From contig CM054113.1 in the NCBI GenBank assembly GCA_028673005.1, positions 71,930,500-71,994,499 of the forward strand: a stretch of DNA of 64,000 bases. Reading direction: 5' to 3'. The notes beneath the pieces were generated by a model. That model saw only the letters and a program-made list of their open reading frames with translations. It ran no database searches and was not told the DNA's origin. The position numbers and the translations under genes are program-made. The DNA is from Tanypteryx hageni. Taxonomy: Eukaryota; Arthropoda; Insecta; Odonata; Petaluridae. Of this stretch, positions 11,736 through 22,703 are shown piece after piece. Position 1 is the first letter of the stretch; the number at the start of each line of letters is the position of its first letter.

Positions 11736-12044
11736 GTGTCAGTGGCGGAGTGGTTACAGCGTTGGCCTTCCACGCAGTGGTCCCAGGCTCGAATCCGGCG
11801 GAGGCCAGGATTTTTCAACCTGGGATCGTCCCGTCCCCTACTTGTGTGCTTTGAGGAGACCGCGCAAGTCAGCACTCCGTCTTTCGAAAGGGACGTTAAA
11901 CAGTTGTCTCCCTTGGTTTTCTCCGTTAAGATTAGGCTAATGCTGGCACCGTGTTTCCTTCCCCCTTTATGTGTCTGGTGTGTAAGTAGTTATGGCTAGA
12001 ATAATCCAAGAAGTTGATTAGCCAAAAATACACACACACACACA
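11736..12044 (+). mobile_element. tRNA-derived SINE, full length with target-site duplication
   Basis: An internal Pol III promoter is visible: A box at about 11743-11754 (TGGCGGAGTGGT) and B box GGCTCGAATCC at 11786-11796, spaced as in a tRNA. The head resembles a Leu/Ser-type tRNA. An unrelated body follows and ends in an (AC)n tail at 12030-12044. The insertion is flanked by near-identical direct repeats: 11719-11735 (TCAAGCTGTAAACTTGG) and 12045-12061 (TCAAGCTGCAAACTCGG), 15 of 17 matching. Such duplications are the hallmark of LINE-driven target-primed insertion. An 87-codon open frame inside is incidental. SINEs have no protein of their own and depend on a partner LINE in trans. Confidence 0.92.
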
Positions 12045-12061
12045 TCAAGCTGCAAACTCGG

Positions 12062-12860
12062 ATGAGTGAATTTTAGTTTATTTGCTATGAATGAACAAAA
12101 CTTCAGAATGACGGAATAACAAAAATTTATTAATGAAAAAAGTTTTTATGTGACCTAAGAAACGTGCCTTTGGTTACTGAGAAACCTGCTCTTAAAATTA
12201 TTTTATTTTATCACTCGGGCCGTGTTTATTAATTGAATCCAGTCAGTTTTAAACGATGATAGTAAATTATTGGATTATGAGGTGGAGAGTCCATGCTTTT
12301 ACAGGGTAACTTTTAAAATAGAACAAAAACACATCTCGATATGTTTCAGTGAAAATTTCCTGCCTCATCACCGCAGATAATTTCTTTGCGGCGAAAAAAT
12401 AAAAGCGCATGTAGCACTGAGCAATCACATTCAATTTAGTAACCAATCCACTCTCTTTTCCGCGACCTAGCCATCACACCTCCGCTCTCTGAAAATACAG
12501 CGCACTGACACTCTGCGAGCCCCCACGTTAACCACCACTTTAGAAACAATCTCCGGCCTCTCTTCGCTCTGTTATGATGCGAGAATTGTATCTGGGTGAC
12601 GAGCTTGGAATTGCTGGATGGATAGGGGATGAAGATGGGGCACATGTTGCAGAATTACTGAGTTCGGAAAAAAAATAAGTTGAGCCGGGGATGTAGCAAG
12701 AGTTTGAAGTGGATGAAATCGCGAATCAAATATGTCTTACGATCAATCTTGTCATTTTAATCCCTCTCTGTCTTTGTTTTTTTACTTTATATCAATTTAA
12801 AGCGCTTTACAAAATCATATCTTTAAAACATTTATTGTAGCGAGAAAAATGGAGCGTATT
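12062..12860. other. No gene seen
   Basis: AT-rich flank between the SINE and the next transposon remnant. Short open frames without domains. Confidence 0.55.
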
Positions 12861-12863
12861 ATG

Positions 12864-13950
12864 CAGGTATACCTCGCAATAGGCTCGGGTAGCGTTCCGA
12901 AAAACCAGAGCGTATCGTGAATCAGCGTATTGCGAAAAATATTTTCACATAATAACAATGCTATAAAAAGAGATGCGTTCCTAAATGAATTTAAAAAATC
13001 TGGGGTAAGCAAGAGAGATATGTTCCTAAAAAGGGTCTTGTTGCGCGAAATCGTGTTAAACGAATGCAAAAATCCCAATGTCAAAGGTAGGAGGGAAAAA
13101 GAGAGCGCGCGCTATATATATTACGTACGTATTTTATACAATACTCTAATTATCATCAGAGTACAAATAAAATACATTGCATACACATTGATCTTCAATC
13201 CCTTATATTGGTGGCTTAAAATATCTTTGCATACTACTTGCGCTACGGAATTATATAATTCTTAGGCGTCACTACAATATAAAACGCAAATTACGCTGTG
13301 CTGCCATCTTCTGCCAAACATACGAACCGGGTATAATATTTTGTTTCGATCAATATGTTGAGCAAACGCTCAATTTCTATCAGTGTTTCACTTCGATTAT
13401 GCCACCCCAGCACAGTTCATGTTAAAGAAGCACACTTTTTAATTTTTCCAGCACTTCTGCTAATAGTTCTCACAGTCGACCAATAGCAAATAGCAATTTC
13501 AAAACGTTTTATTATATCCAACTTAATTAATTAATTAAGAGAAATACTTCGCTTTATTGTTTTCGCTTGCGACATTAAACTTATAAGGGTAAAAACTCGA
13601 GCTCAAATTCAATGTATCACGAGCCTCAGAATGAAAACTGGCTGTAGTTCACCGAAAAACTACCTTGAACATAAAAATAAATTCGTCGATTAAATTACTT
13701 CTCCGGTGCAATATTGTATACACATGAAATTAATATGAAAACAATTTAAAAGTAATTCGTATATAATGAAACAAAGTTGTTTTTCAATGCTCGCGTTGAA
13801 CCCTTTCAAATGGGCAGAGAAAGGCACTTCGTTCTCCGAGTTTTGTAAGAGCGTATTTCCGAATCAAGCGAGCGGATTGAGAAGTAGTCAGAAAGTGTAA
13901 AGCGTAAAACCAAAAAAAGCTTATCGCGAAACAGCGATATAGAGATTCTT
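12864..13950. mobile_element. Probable Tigger/pogo-like non-autonomous element
   Basis: The left end reads CAGGTATACCTCGCAATAGG, the same layout as Tigger-type termini (CAG plus an ATACCTCG core followed by repeated GCG/TATTGCG blocks). Similar GCGTAT and ATCGCG blocks recur at 12905-12940 and again near 13850-13945. The right end is not sharply defined and no clean TA duplication was seen. No transposase is recognisable inside, so it would be a deletion derivative. The superfamily call rests mainly on the left terminus. Confidence 0.5.
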
Positions 13951-14809
13951 CGTCGGAAGGGATGCTTCTTCAGCAATTAGGAGTATTTCATTAACAACGA
14001 TTGTGTTACGATATTTTTCATGAGCTTATACCTCAATTTTTATTAGCTTTCCTTTCTATGGTCACTTTTTTACATCAGTTGACAATAATTACTTGAAAAT
14101 TTTCTAACTTCGTTTTTTCAAACATTAAATTTTCAAAAATTTGCACGAGCTTAAAGATAATTATGTGGATTTCATAAAGGGCTGTTTGAAGAATATGTCG
14201 GACATTTTTGTGACGTTCTCAGAACTTATGACTACGAGCGGAATTTGTAGTGTGATTAAAATATAACTTCTGAGGTGTGTGTTTGTGTAAAAACTTATAT
14301 ATATATATATATAGTAAATGTAATTGTTTGATTAATTAATAAATTCCTGACAATCATTTGCATTCTCCTAGAAAATGAAGCGCTTGAAGTTTATTACATT
14401 CTGGCATAAATATACGACTTGATTTGCCACTCTTTGGCTCCGTTATTCTTCCTCTTCGTATGTTTACTGAATAATAATATTCTTCAATTATTACCGTTGC
14501 AATCTATTAAGTTTGATATTGCGTGAAGAGAATAACACAATTCTTGCGTCTATTTGAAGGCTCAAGAGACGCTAATTTATCGGAGGCAACAATGAGGTTC
14601 TCCTTGGCAACACCCGGAAAGAGTACGAAAAAGCCATAGCATTTCGAAAAGAAATGCGTTTTTCTGACAAATTATTCCTTGTAGGATCTAAGAATTGCAA
14701 GAATAAGATATTCTATAATTATAGCCGTCGAATAAAATAAAAATGGATAAATTCGGTCCGTATTTACATATTTAAATGAATGAAGGAAATAAACCTTGCA
14801 CCTTGAAAA
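13951..14809. other. No gene seen; short (TA)n at 14296-14313
   Basis: AT-rich, with one short TA microsatellite and no other supported feature. Confidence 0.55.
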
Positions 14810-15015
14810 ATCGAAAATCCCGTGTAAACTTATGGGAAAATATAATTGTCTCCCGGAGTTGAATCCGAGACTTTTTCCAGGATGTTTGATTTTTCTAGAG
14901 ACCACCTCTCATGGGGGTTTAACGATTGTAAAAGTTTCAGCTCTTAATTCCATTGGGAAATATCCAAAAATACCGGGACAGACAGGCAAACGGACACTTG
15001 AGAATTATTATATAA
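14810..15015 (+). repeat. Probable interspersed-repeat fragment
   Basis: The block has different composition from its AT-rich flanks. It ends in ACCGGGACAGACAGGCAAAC, a gacagacagac-type stretch that I associate with arthropod retroelement 3' regions. No coding domain, terminal repeats or target duplication were found. Family not identified. Confidence 0.35.
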
Positions 15016-15570
15016 GGAATTTTTAATTAATAAAGTAATTTAATGTGAATTTTTAGTTTCCTCGTGATATTATTTAAGCAATATATATAATGGTATTATA
15101 TTTATAAAATTTATATTTTAAATTAAAATATAGTTTCAAGATTACTCTTGAGAATAATTTGGCACAAGCATTTAAACGTATATGATGATGAATTTGCTGT
15201 TTTATAGTGAGAACAAGAATACTTGATATTTTTTTAAGAAAATTATACGATGGGGCTTTCTTTAAAAAGCCAAGTTATTATATAAAAAATATAAATATCG
15301 CTAATAAATGTACAAGCGAGTGTCGAGACGAGTGTAAAATGAAAATTACTAATATTCACATAATAAGCTCACGTATTATACCGAGTTAGAGACCCAACGA
15401 CGCAGGTCGCCGAGTACAACTCAAAGATTTTCTCATCACGCAGTGAATCCTAACGGAAAAGCGAACATGTGCTGGTTTTCTCTCTCTCTCTCCTTTCGCT
15501 CGCGAAGGAATTCTCATAATAAATTCTTAGCATCGATGAGAAAGTTCGACAAACGCTGGAACTGATGGGT
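15016..15570. other. No gene seen
   Basis: AT-rich DNA, no supported feature. Confidence 0.5.
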
Positions 15571-15860
15571 GCGGTAGATCGGAAGAGAAGAGAGAGATAA
15601 AAAAGAAAGATGGGAATGGGGATTACTGGAATGTGAGAGGGAGGGATGAGAGCGTATAGAGGAGTTAGGCGAGAGGAGGCTCAAGGCGGGGGTGGGTTGG
15701 AAAAAAGGAATAATGAAGGTAAGGAGGGGGAGGTTCAGCCAAGATCGTTGATTCGAGGGGTAGAAAGATAGACAAAGGTTTTTACTCGAACGAGAGTGAG
15801 ATTAGAATGCTTTTCACTCCGCTTAAATCATCGTATGTATATAAGCAGATATGTGAGCGT

Positions 15861-15900
<40 letters not shown>

Positions 15901-16450
15901 AAGAGAAAAATCTACTACATTCTACTAATTAATTGGCGTCGAAAACATTTTTACCTTTGCAGGAATGAATCAAAATGCTTTCAGTGAACGGAGAGGTTAA
16001 ATTTAAGGGGCCATTTCGTTTTTTAGATATATATGAGTCTCTTAAAACCAAACAAAATTCTTAATTTGATGTCTTTGTAACGACTATATCATTAGCCAAG
16101 CGAAAATTGCCAGAAACGTCTTTTTTCCAAGACCTTTAAGAAAGCGACATAAAACATCATACAATAAACATAGACATGCAATTAAGGAAAAGTAATTATA
16201 TTCCAGGAAGGAAAGAAAAGGGTGGACGCGTGGGTGGGTAGGGAGAAAGAACGAGAAATTATCGCTGCGAGACGGAAGATAGGAGGTTCTACTAACCCTA
16301 GAGGCTTGCGAGCCAGAGTGCAGCCTCGGGACGTGTCAGCTGTAAGAATAAAAGAGACGGACGCGAAAGAAATGAGGTGAGAGGAAAGATGGAAGTGGGA
16401 GACTGACAGAGAGAGAGAGAAAGAGGAATGAGAGAATTGCAGCAGGACTT
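15571..16450. repeat. Purine-rich segments around a (TA)n run
   Basis: Plus-strand purine bias at about 15580-15780 (AGAGAAGAGAGAGA, GAGGGAGGG) and 16205-16440. A (TA)n microsatellite at about 15863-15898 lies between them. No coding features. Confidence 0.7.
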
Positions 16451-17175
16451 TGATAAAAAATTAAAAAGGCGAGGTAATTGTACTCTGGTTTCTTTTTGCA
16501 TTAATTGTGTACATATATATATCTAGAGGTTATTGTGGCTGAGTAGGAGGTAGCGTGAAAGAAAAACCATGCGATGTAATTAAAAAGAGCCGCATGAATG
16601 AGTTTGGCATTCCTTGCCGCGGCCGTAGATGACGTTAGTTAGACCAGCGTTACAGAAGGGAGTCGTTCGGATGTGCCTTTGAAGCAGCTGCGCGCATCTA
16701 TTCCCGTGAAAATTTCCGTTGGTCATTTGTAACTAATTGGAATCTATATACACGAGCATATATTTAGATATACGTGCAACCTGCATAAATTAGGCTATCG
16801 CTAGATATGATTTTAATGCATTATCTATGAGACGAAAAATGAAAACTGTAGCTAATACTGGTGCAAAAAGAAGATGGAAGCAGAACTGTTAATTTGGAAG
16901 TTATTGGGAGATTCTTTTCTGATCAATCGTTGATTGTATCCCCTATTCGAGTTACAAGAAATTGTGTCAATTTTTCTGTAAATCTTTCATTGATAACTTT
17001 TCCTGTGAACATTTCGAACAATTAGGTTGATTAGAGATTCACGTTATCAATGAAAAATACAGTGGTTTCCAAATACTGTGATGGCAATCCGTTTTCAAAT
17101 GAATAAATAAAGACGATATTTTACTCGCTTTTTCCCTATGATACCTCAATTTTACGAAGTTACTCGGCCCTTCCT
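16451..17175. other. No gene seen
   Basis: AT-rich unique-looking sequence with a short GC-richer block near 16600-16700. Nothing further could be supported. Confidence 0.5.
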
Positions 17176-18075
17176 TTAACCCTCCGGTACTCGTGCGGGG
17201 TACCCTATTCCTCACATTTTATGATAATTTCCCTCCCGTTCGTTTTTCTCTGTCTCCTCCTATTCAGTAGCTGGAATGACAATTGTGCGGAAGGTTTTCA
17301 GGCAACAATTTCTAGTATTGTGTCCACCGTTTTTGAGTAAGGACGCTTTTTCTTAGACGGCGTACGGCAATCTGAGACGAACAGCTGTGATATATCTTCT
17401 TGTGAGGAAAATATTGTTGCTCTTCTGGTGTATTAGTTTTTAATGCAGCAATTGACAGTTTTTTCATGTTGCCGTTCCTCACTCAACAAATTTTAACTGA
17501 TACCTATAATTTCTGAGGTGAGAAAACAACTTGTTCTTTTCACTCTCTCTCTCCTTATGCAATATTATTGATAGTAAATACTTTTTATACACTAATTGTC
17601 TCACATTAATTTATTTATACTTGGTGGTTGTGTATAAGACATCTGACAAAATGAGGACTCCTTTGAAAAAGAGTCAAATTATTACAATTGTACTTTTATA
17701 AACTTTGGTATTTATTATATATTTATATTGGAAATTAATCGTAATTTAACAATGTTTCACCAAATTTTATTTTGTATTTTATTTTTGCTTGCCAAAAATA
17801 TATGTTCGCTATTTTTGACATTATAGAAATATTGGCTTAGGTTTTGACAATTTTTATTTTAAAATAATTTTATTAAATATTGTTAAAAATCTATCTGTTG
17901 TGTTTCTATTAAATTATATATGTGTGTGTGCGCGCCCGCGTGCGTGTGTGTGTCATATTTTGTCGACGAATGAACTACATTTGGCATGCATTTTCAATGT
18001 AATTCATATGGGGTTAAAATCTACCCCGCGCGAGTACTCGCGTTTGAAAATCCCGCGCGAATACTGGGAGGTTAA
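17176..18075. mobile_element. piggyBac-like non-autonomous element
   Basis: Both ends sit at TTAA, the piggyBac target (17176-17179 and 18072-18075). Reading inward, the left end is CCCTCCGGTACTCGTGCGGG and the right end, on the opposite strand, is CCTCCCAGTATTCGCGCGGG. Sixteen of the first 22 positions agree. A further GAGTACTCGCG-containing block lies inside the right end at about 18022-18040, resembling the subterminal repeats of this superfamily. The ~890-bp interior has no DDD-transposase frame, so this is a deletion derivative needing a transposase in trans. A GT/GC-alternating run at 17922-17953 is internal. Confidence 0.82.
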
Positions 18076-20300
18076 CGATTTCCACGTCTATAAGGATATT
18101 TACTGAATATCCACTTTAGATATATATATTTAACATGTGTCCACAGCCTTCTGCACTATTTCGTTGATACTGAAAAAATACGCCTGAGACGGATTTAATC
18201 GCGTGCCGCCTGTATTTAATTACTTTTAGGATCGGAGCGATGAATCCGTCCTTACTCCATCCCTCAAGCTCTTTAACGCAAGAATCCAAAGTTACTGTGA
18301 AATAAGTCGGCAAGAAATAGATAATGTCTCTGACTTCGAGTGAGTCTACACTCAGGAAAGCGGAAAGGAAATTTACGATGATTGGACGGATCTGATAAAG
18401 GCGCAAATAAATAGTTTCTCCACCAGTGTTCGAAGGAATTCGTTGCTTTTATTCCTTTGTTGTATGTTCGCATCTAATCGATACAATAGGTAGCGTTGAT
18501 ATATTTGGAAGGAAATAGCGAAAAACATAGATAATTGTGCGCAGTAGTTGCAAATTGTATGACTTGCGATGTGAAATTAATAGATGACTAAAATGTATAG
18601 AGTGATGTTACATTTTCTCACTAAAGCGTGTTTAATATAACTTAACATTTATACTCATTTTATTATTTTAGTATCAATAATATCTGATACATTTGCCTGA
18701 GATTAATTTGTATATTGTGATTGATAGGTTATCTTTAATAAGTACGTTTATTGAATACATGTACTAAATTTATTAAATATTCATCAAGGATTAATCAATA
18801 CCGAAATACGATCGATAATAAGCTAATTTAGCCCTGGTACTTAAACGGCACTAATATAATTATAAATCAAAGAATTTATGACGTTTCATTGTTAAAGGCT
18901 CAAAAACTGCAATTGTTCTGATTCTATACAAATTTTACTCTAATTCAGTTTGGATTTCCATTCACTCTATAAGAAAAATAAACTTGGTTCTTTCAGATGC
19001 TCGAAAATCTGTCTTGAGTTCGTATTTTTATTTAATCATTCTTCTAAAGGGGTTTCAAAAATACGCTGCACTATTGCTATTAGCTTCATCCCATTTATCG
19101 TTTCCGAATTTATATCCCTCCTGGATTTACAGAAACAGATATCAAGATCTGGCCTTTAATTGTATTGAATAAAAGGCTCCTATGTCCATAAACAGTTCTG
19201 AAGTTGTATAGACACAAGGGTTCTTGAATATCCTCAAACTAAAGAGTTACGCCACATTTTCTGGTTATTATTATAATATTATAATTATAATATTATTATA
19301 ATGTATATTCTCTGAAAATTAGTTTTAAATCATAAAACTCATTTAAATATGGCTACCATAAAAAATAATCAATCTAATTTAATTACGGAGGTTTCCGATA
19401 GTAAAAGTTTTATCATATGAATAATAATATATGTATAGAATATCAATGAATGAGGTTATTTTTATATATTGTCTAGTTTTATTCGAAATTTAAATAGTAT
19501 CTAAGAATTTCGAGAAATAAATTTTGCTAATTAGCAATAATATCTGTAGTCCTCGAGTTTGTCTTTCACCTTAAAATCATACCTTTATTTATTTCATATT
19601 TAAACATCCGTGCGCTTTTTGGTATCTGTTCAAATAGTCTCAATTCAATTTTTCTTATGGTTGTCTTTAATTGGCCATCACTTGAACTTGTTTTATCGAA
19701 AGCGCAGCCAATTCTTGAAGATTTTTGTAAGTCATATTTATTTATGCCAACTATTTCAAAATGTAGTTTCGTTGGTGCATATTTATCCCTCAAGTAGAAA
19801 TAATAATCGCGAAAGCAAAGTGATTTTCGGAATTTGATAGATGCTGATAAATTTTATTATCCACATTAAATTGGTATTTAGATTATCGAATATCACAGGA
19901 ATTATTTGTGATAAATCAATAAGATGAGGGTTTCTTGATAATTACATGAAACATTGCTTATTGAAAATGTGCTTTGGTATATTTCCAACTTTTGGAGACC
20001 TAAAAAATTATTCTCCGAGCTGTAAGTTTTTATGAGTACCAACGCCTCTATGCGTTGGTTGTCAAGCGGAAACAGGTTTATCTTAATCTATCTTATTTTT
20101 CTTGGAAATCGAGCAAAAATAATACTAATATGAAATAGATATCCCACCTTCTTTTAGGAGCACAGGTTCTATTAGAAGAGTTGATAAATATCTTTTTTCT
20201 AACGAAGCATGGCAAGTGAGGCATTAAATCCGATTAATATGTAATTACTAAAATCTATAAAATTCATTTTACAGGATTGCCTTACATTTTTCCTGCCCTT
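18076..20300. other. No gene seen; AT palindrome at 19267-19302
   Basis: Very AT-rich. The only structured feature is a 36-bp palindrome at 19267-19302 with one mismatched pair, whose central 24 bp are perfect. Open frames up to 96 codons have no recognisable domain. Confidence 0.55.
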
Positions 20301-20319
20301 AAAGCTAATTTCAATAAGT

Positions 20320-21010
20320 GACAGCTACCTGGAATCAACCAAATACCTGGTTTAGGTCATCATTATATGTTTTCAAACTTTCGGTAGGTTTTTCGTCCAT
20401 CCAATCCAATCTGTCCAATTCAGAACATCTCCATCATTTCTTATGTCTTTCCTTTATTACTGGGTTAAAAACTTCCTCTTTTAATCTTCTCTTAATTCAA
20501 CAAATTTTCTCCGGTCTATGTACGCCATACCCACAACTGAAATGCTCACATATTCTTTTCTCATTACCCACATCTCACAACCATATATAAGTTTTCACAA
20601 TCATCTATTTAATATCTTTATTCAGACTTCATGTCAAATGCTCTCGTCTCCTCATTAATGCCTCCTTTACTCTTGCTATTTTTTCCCGACGTTTGTTGTA
20701 CTTCTTCCACCCTGAGTCAGAATACTGCCTGAATAATTAAAAACATTCCACCTGTTCCAGACTCATTCCATCCATGGTAACATTGTCTGGAGAATTCCAT
20801 TATTTTTTAAGAGTCCATGTGTTACATACGTAAATCCTTGAGGACATTTTTTTTAATTTATAATTTATTTGGCCTCATAAACTTCCCCCGATGTCTGAAA
20901 AATGACGTTTACTCATAATTCTATCCTTGATTACCTGTCGTTCTCTTCAGTTCCTCACTTAAATAATTCCTTCTCTTCATAGACAGCCTGAAGCTTTCTC
21001 TTAAACCTGC
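20320..21010 (-). pseudogene. Decayed LINE reverse-transcriptase 3' fragment
   Basis: Reading the minus strand, about 20800-20560 gives DGMSLEQVECFNYSGSILTQ and then an Ile/Arg/Lys-rich stretch ending MRRREHLT. This aligns with GGKPLEQVSEYKYLGSIIT and FRRKKQLLTGN of the LINE at 22704-24485 (residues about 402-450). Further along, near 20590-20550, pieces such as YGCEMWVM-like residues match its ALYGAETWTL segment after allowing frameshifts. Many stops and shifts show an old, dead copy. It covers only the thumb and C-terminal part; neither end is sharply defined. Confidence 0.7.
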
Positions 21011-21881
21011 GGGAAAAGTTTAGGAAAAGTGATAAAGCGTATTCAGCAAAAACTAAATGAAAATGGACGTATATATTATCTGAGTCATAGAGACGCGAAA
21101 ATATCCTCCCTCCCTTTTTCACGAAGCTTAATGTCCATAAAATACAGGCTTATGCAATTTGTAGAATAGATAAAAACCTGCGAATTAAAATTTAGTAACT
21201 TCCAATTTGTAAGTATGTCATCCATTAATCTATTCCATTTCGAAAAAGCAGAATGCATGCACTCGACTCTGGAGAGATGGAGAATCTGAGGAATGCTCTC
21301 TGCTGGGTGATGTACGGTGCGGACGTTGAGTGCTCCTTGACCGCTCAGGTAGCTGAGGAGGCCTACAACCTCTGGGAAATCCTAGCACAAGGTTCTTTAT
21401 TAATTTGAGGATTACACCTCTATCAGGTTAGCTCTACGGTTAGAGAGTCGTCCTGTCACCACCATGGCAAATGGATTATCTTTTGTGCCTATTATTATAT
21501 TTAGAATATCTTTTTTCCAATTTGTTTTTTTTGCCGCTACTTTCTCTCAACTCTTTATTCCATCGAGGCATTTGGGAAAAAATTTCTTATTTTTTATCAC
21601 ATCTTTTGAGGTGGATGTATATCTACAGAAATTATGCACAGGTCGCTGTGTCAAGTCCGAATTGGGTATGACAAATGTAAAAGAATATACCTCCCAATGA
21701 TTGAGATAGACAGCTACAGTGCGTTTTTATGTATATATATATCGAAACTGTTTTATTTTACACCTTGAAAAACAAAGACGTTTTTATGAACTTTTAATGC
21801 ATTTTACTTATATTTTGAAGTATTTTCGCTTTTGTTATGTTTTGATAAGGAAAAATAAATGGAAAATATCTGAAGAATCTC
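21011..21881. other. No gene seen
   Basis: AT-rich sequence. A 78-codon open frame at 21464-21700 has hydrophobic stretches but no context or motif that would make it a gene. Confidence 0.5.
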
Positions 21882-22510
21882 AAAATTAAAAATTCACTCA
21901 ACCGTAAGATTCAAAATTTAGAGACACATTGAGAAAGAAAGCAAGGAAAAGAAAGAAAAACAGCAGATCCGTCAGGTTTAGAGATTTTGTGCGTCTTCGA
22001 GTGTGTGTATGCGTGAGTGCTTTGTCTTATAGGTCCCTGTCGTTGCCGAAAAGCACATACACCTACAGACAACCGTGTGCGATACGAGGTCCCTGGCGCG
22101 GTCTTATTTTCCGTAAACTTTCCTTTTCCTTTTTTCCCCTTATCTCTTGGTGTGTGCTTGCGTGTTTGTAGTTGCCTGGTAGGTCCCTGTCGCGGTAGCA
22201 CAGGCACACAAACCTAACAACAGTCTAATTCTCGGGTCCCTGGCGCAGATTAATCTCTCGCAAACCCGGTCTTTATTTCCTTCTTCCATCTTTAGGATTA
22301 CTGCTCGAGCGATTGAGTGAGTGCATGTGTGAGTGACATCAGGTCCCTGGCGAAGAGTAACAACCCCTAAACCTGCAAGTTTGCATTTTTTGTTTTTATT
22401 TATTGTTTTTTCACCCTCCTGTTTGCTGTTTTTCTTCTTTTTCCTTGCTTTCTTTCTCAGTGTCTCTCTAAATTTTGAATGTAACGGTTAAAGAGTTAAT
22501 TTTTAATTTT
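21882..22510. mobile_element. Unclassified long-TIR miniature element with internal repeats
   Basis: The left 84 bp (21882-21965) and right 87 bp (22424-22510) are inverted copies with only small gaps and mismatches. A shared stretch is GAGAAAGAAAGCAAGGAAAA. The 460-bp interior carries five copies of a GGTCCCTG motif at about 22032, 22088, 22182, 22235 and 22342. They alternate between CTGTCG and CTGGCG contexts, forming a degenerate ~150-bp unit. No transposase is encoded; open frames of 66-98 codons here are incidental. No certain target-site duplication was found. It is a MITE or foldback element of unknown superfamily. Confidence 0.85.
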
Positions 22511-22703
22511 AACATAATTTTCACCGTAGTCTCCACCTTTACTCATATAACTGAAAAATCTCATGTCAGCGACTAAGCCAAGCACAAAGAGACCTTTAAA
22601 GCAGTGGTTCCCAAACTTTTCAGGCCGAGGACCCCTTTAGATATCAGGAAAATTTTGCGGACCCACATTAATCCTTCCTATTTCAACAATGTTATAGTTA
22701 TAT

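Noticed and set aside
11736..11810. Functional tRNA gene
   Set aside because: A and B boxes are good, but the acceptor stem does not close and an (AC)n-tailed body with target duplications follows, so it is a SINE head.
11736..11999. 87-codon open frame
   Set aside because: It lies wholly within the tRNA-derived SINE, which has no protein product.
21911..22207. Opposed open frames of 80-98 codons
   Set aside because: They lie inside the long-TIR element, overlap each other on both strands and share no domain.
21882..22510. CRISPR-like array because of the repeated GGTCCCTG motif
   Set aside because: The repeats are short, irregularly spaced and imperfect, and they lie within a TIR element of a eukaryotic genome.
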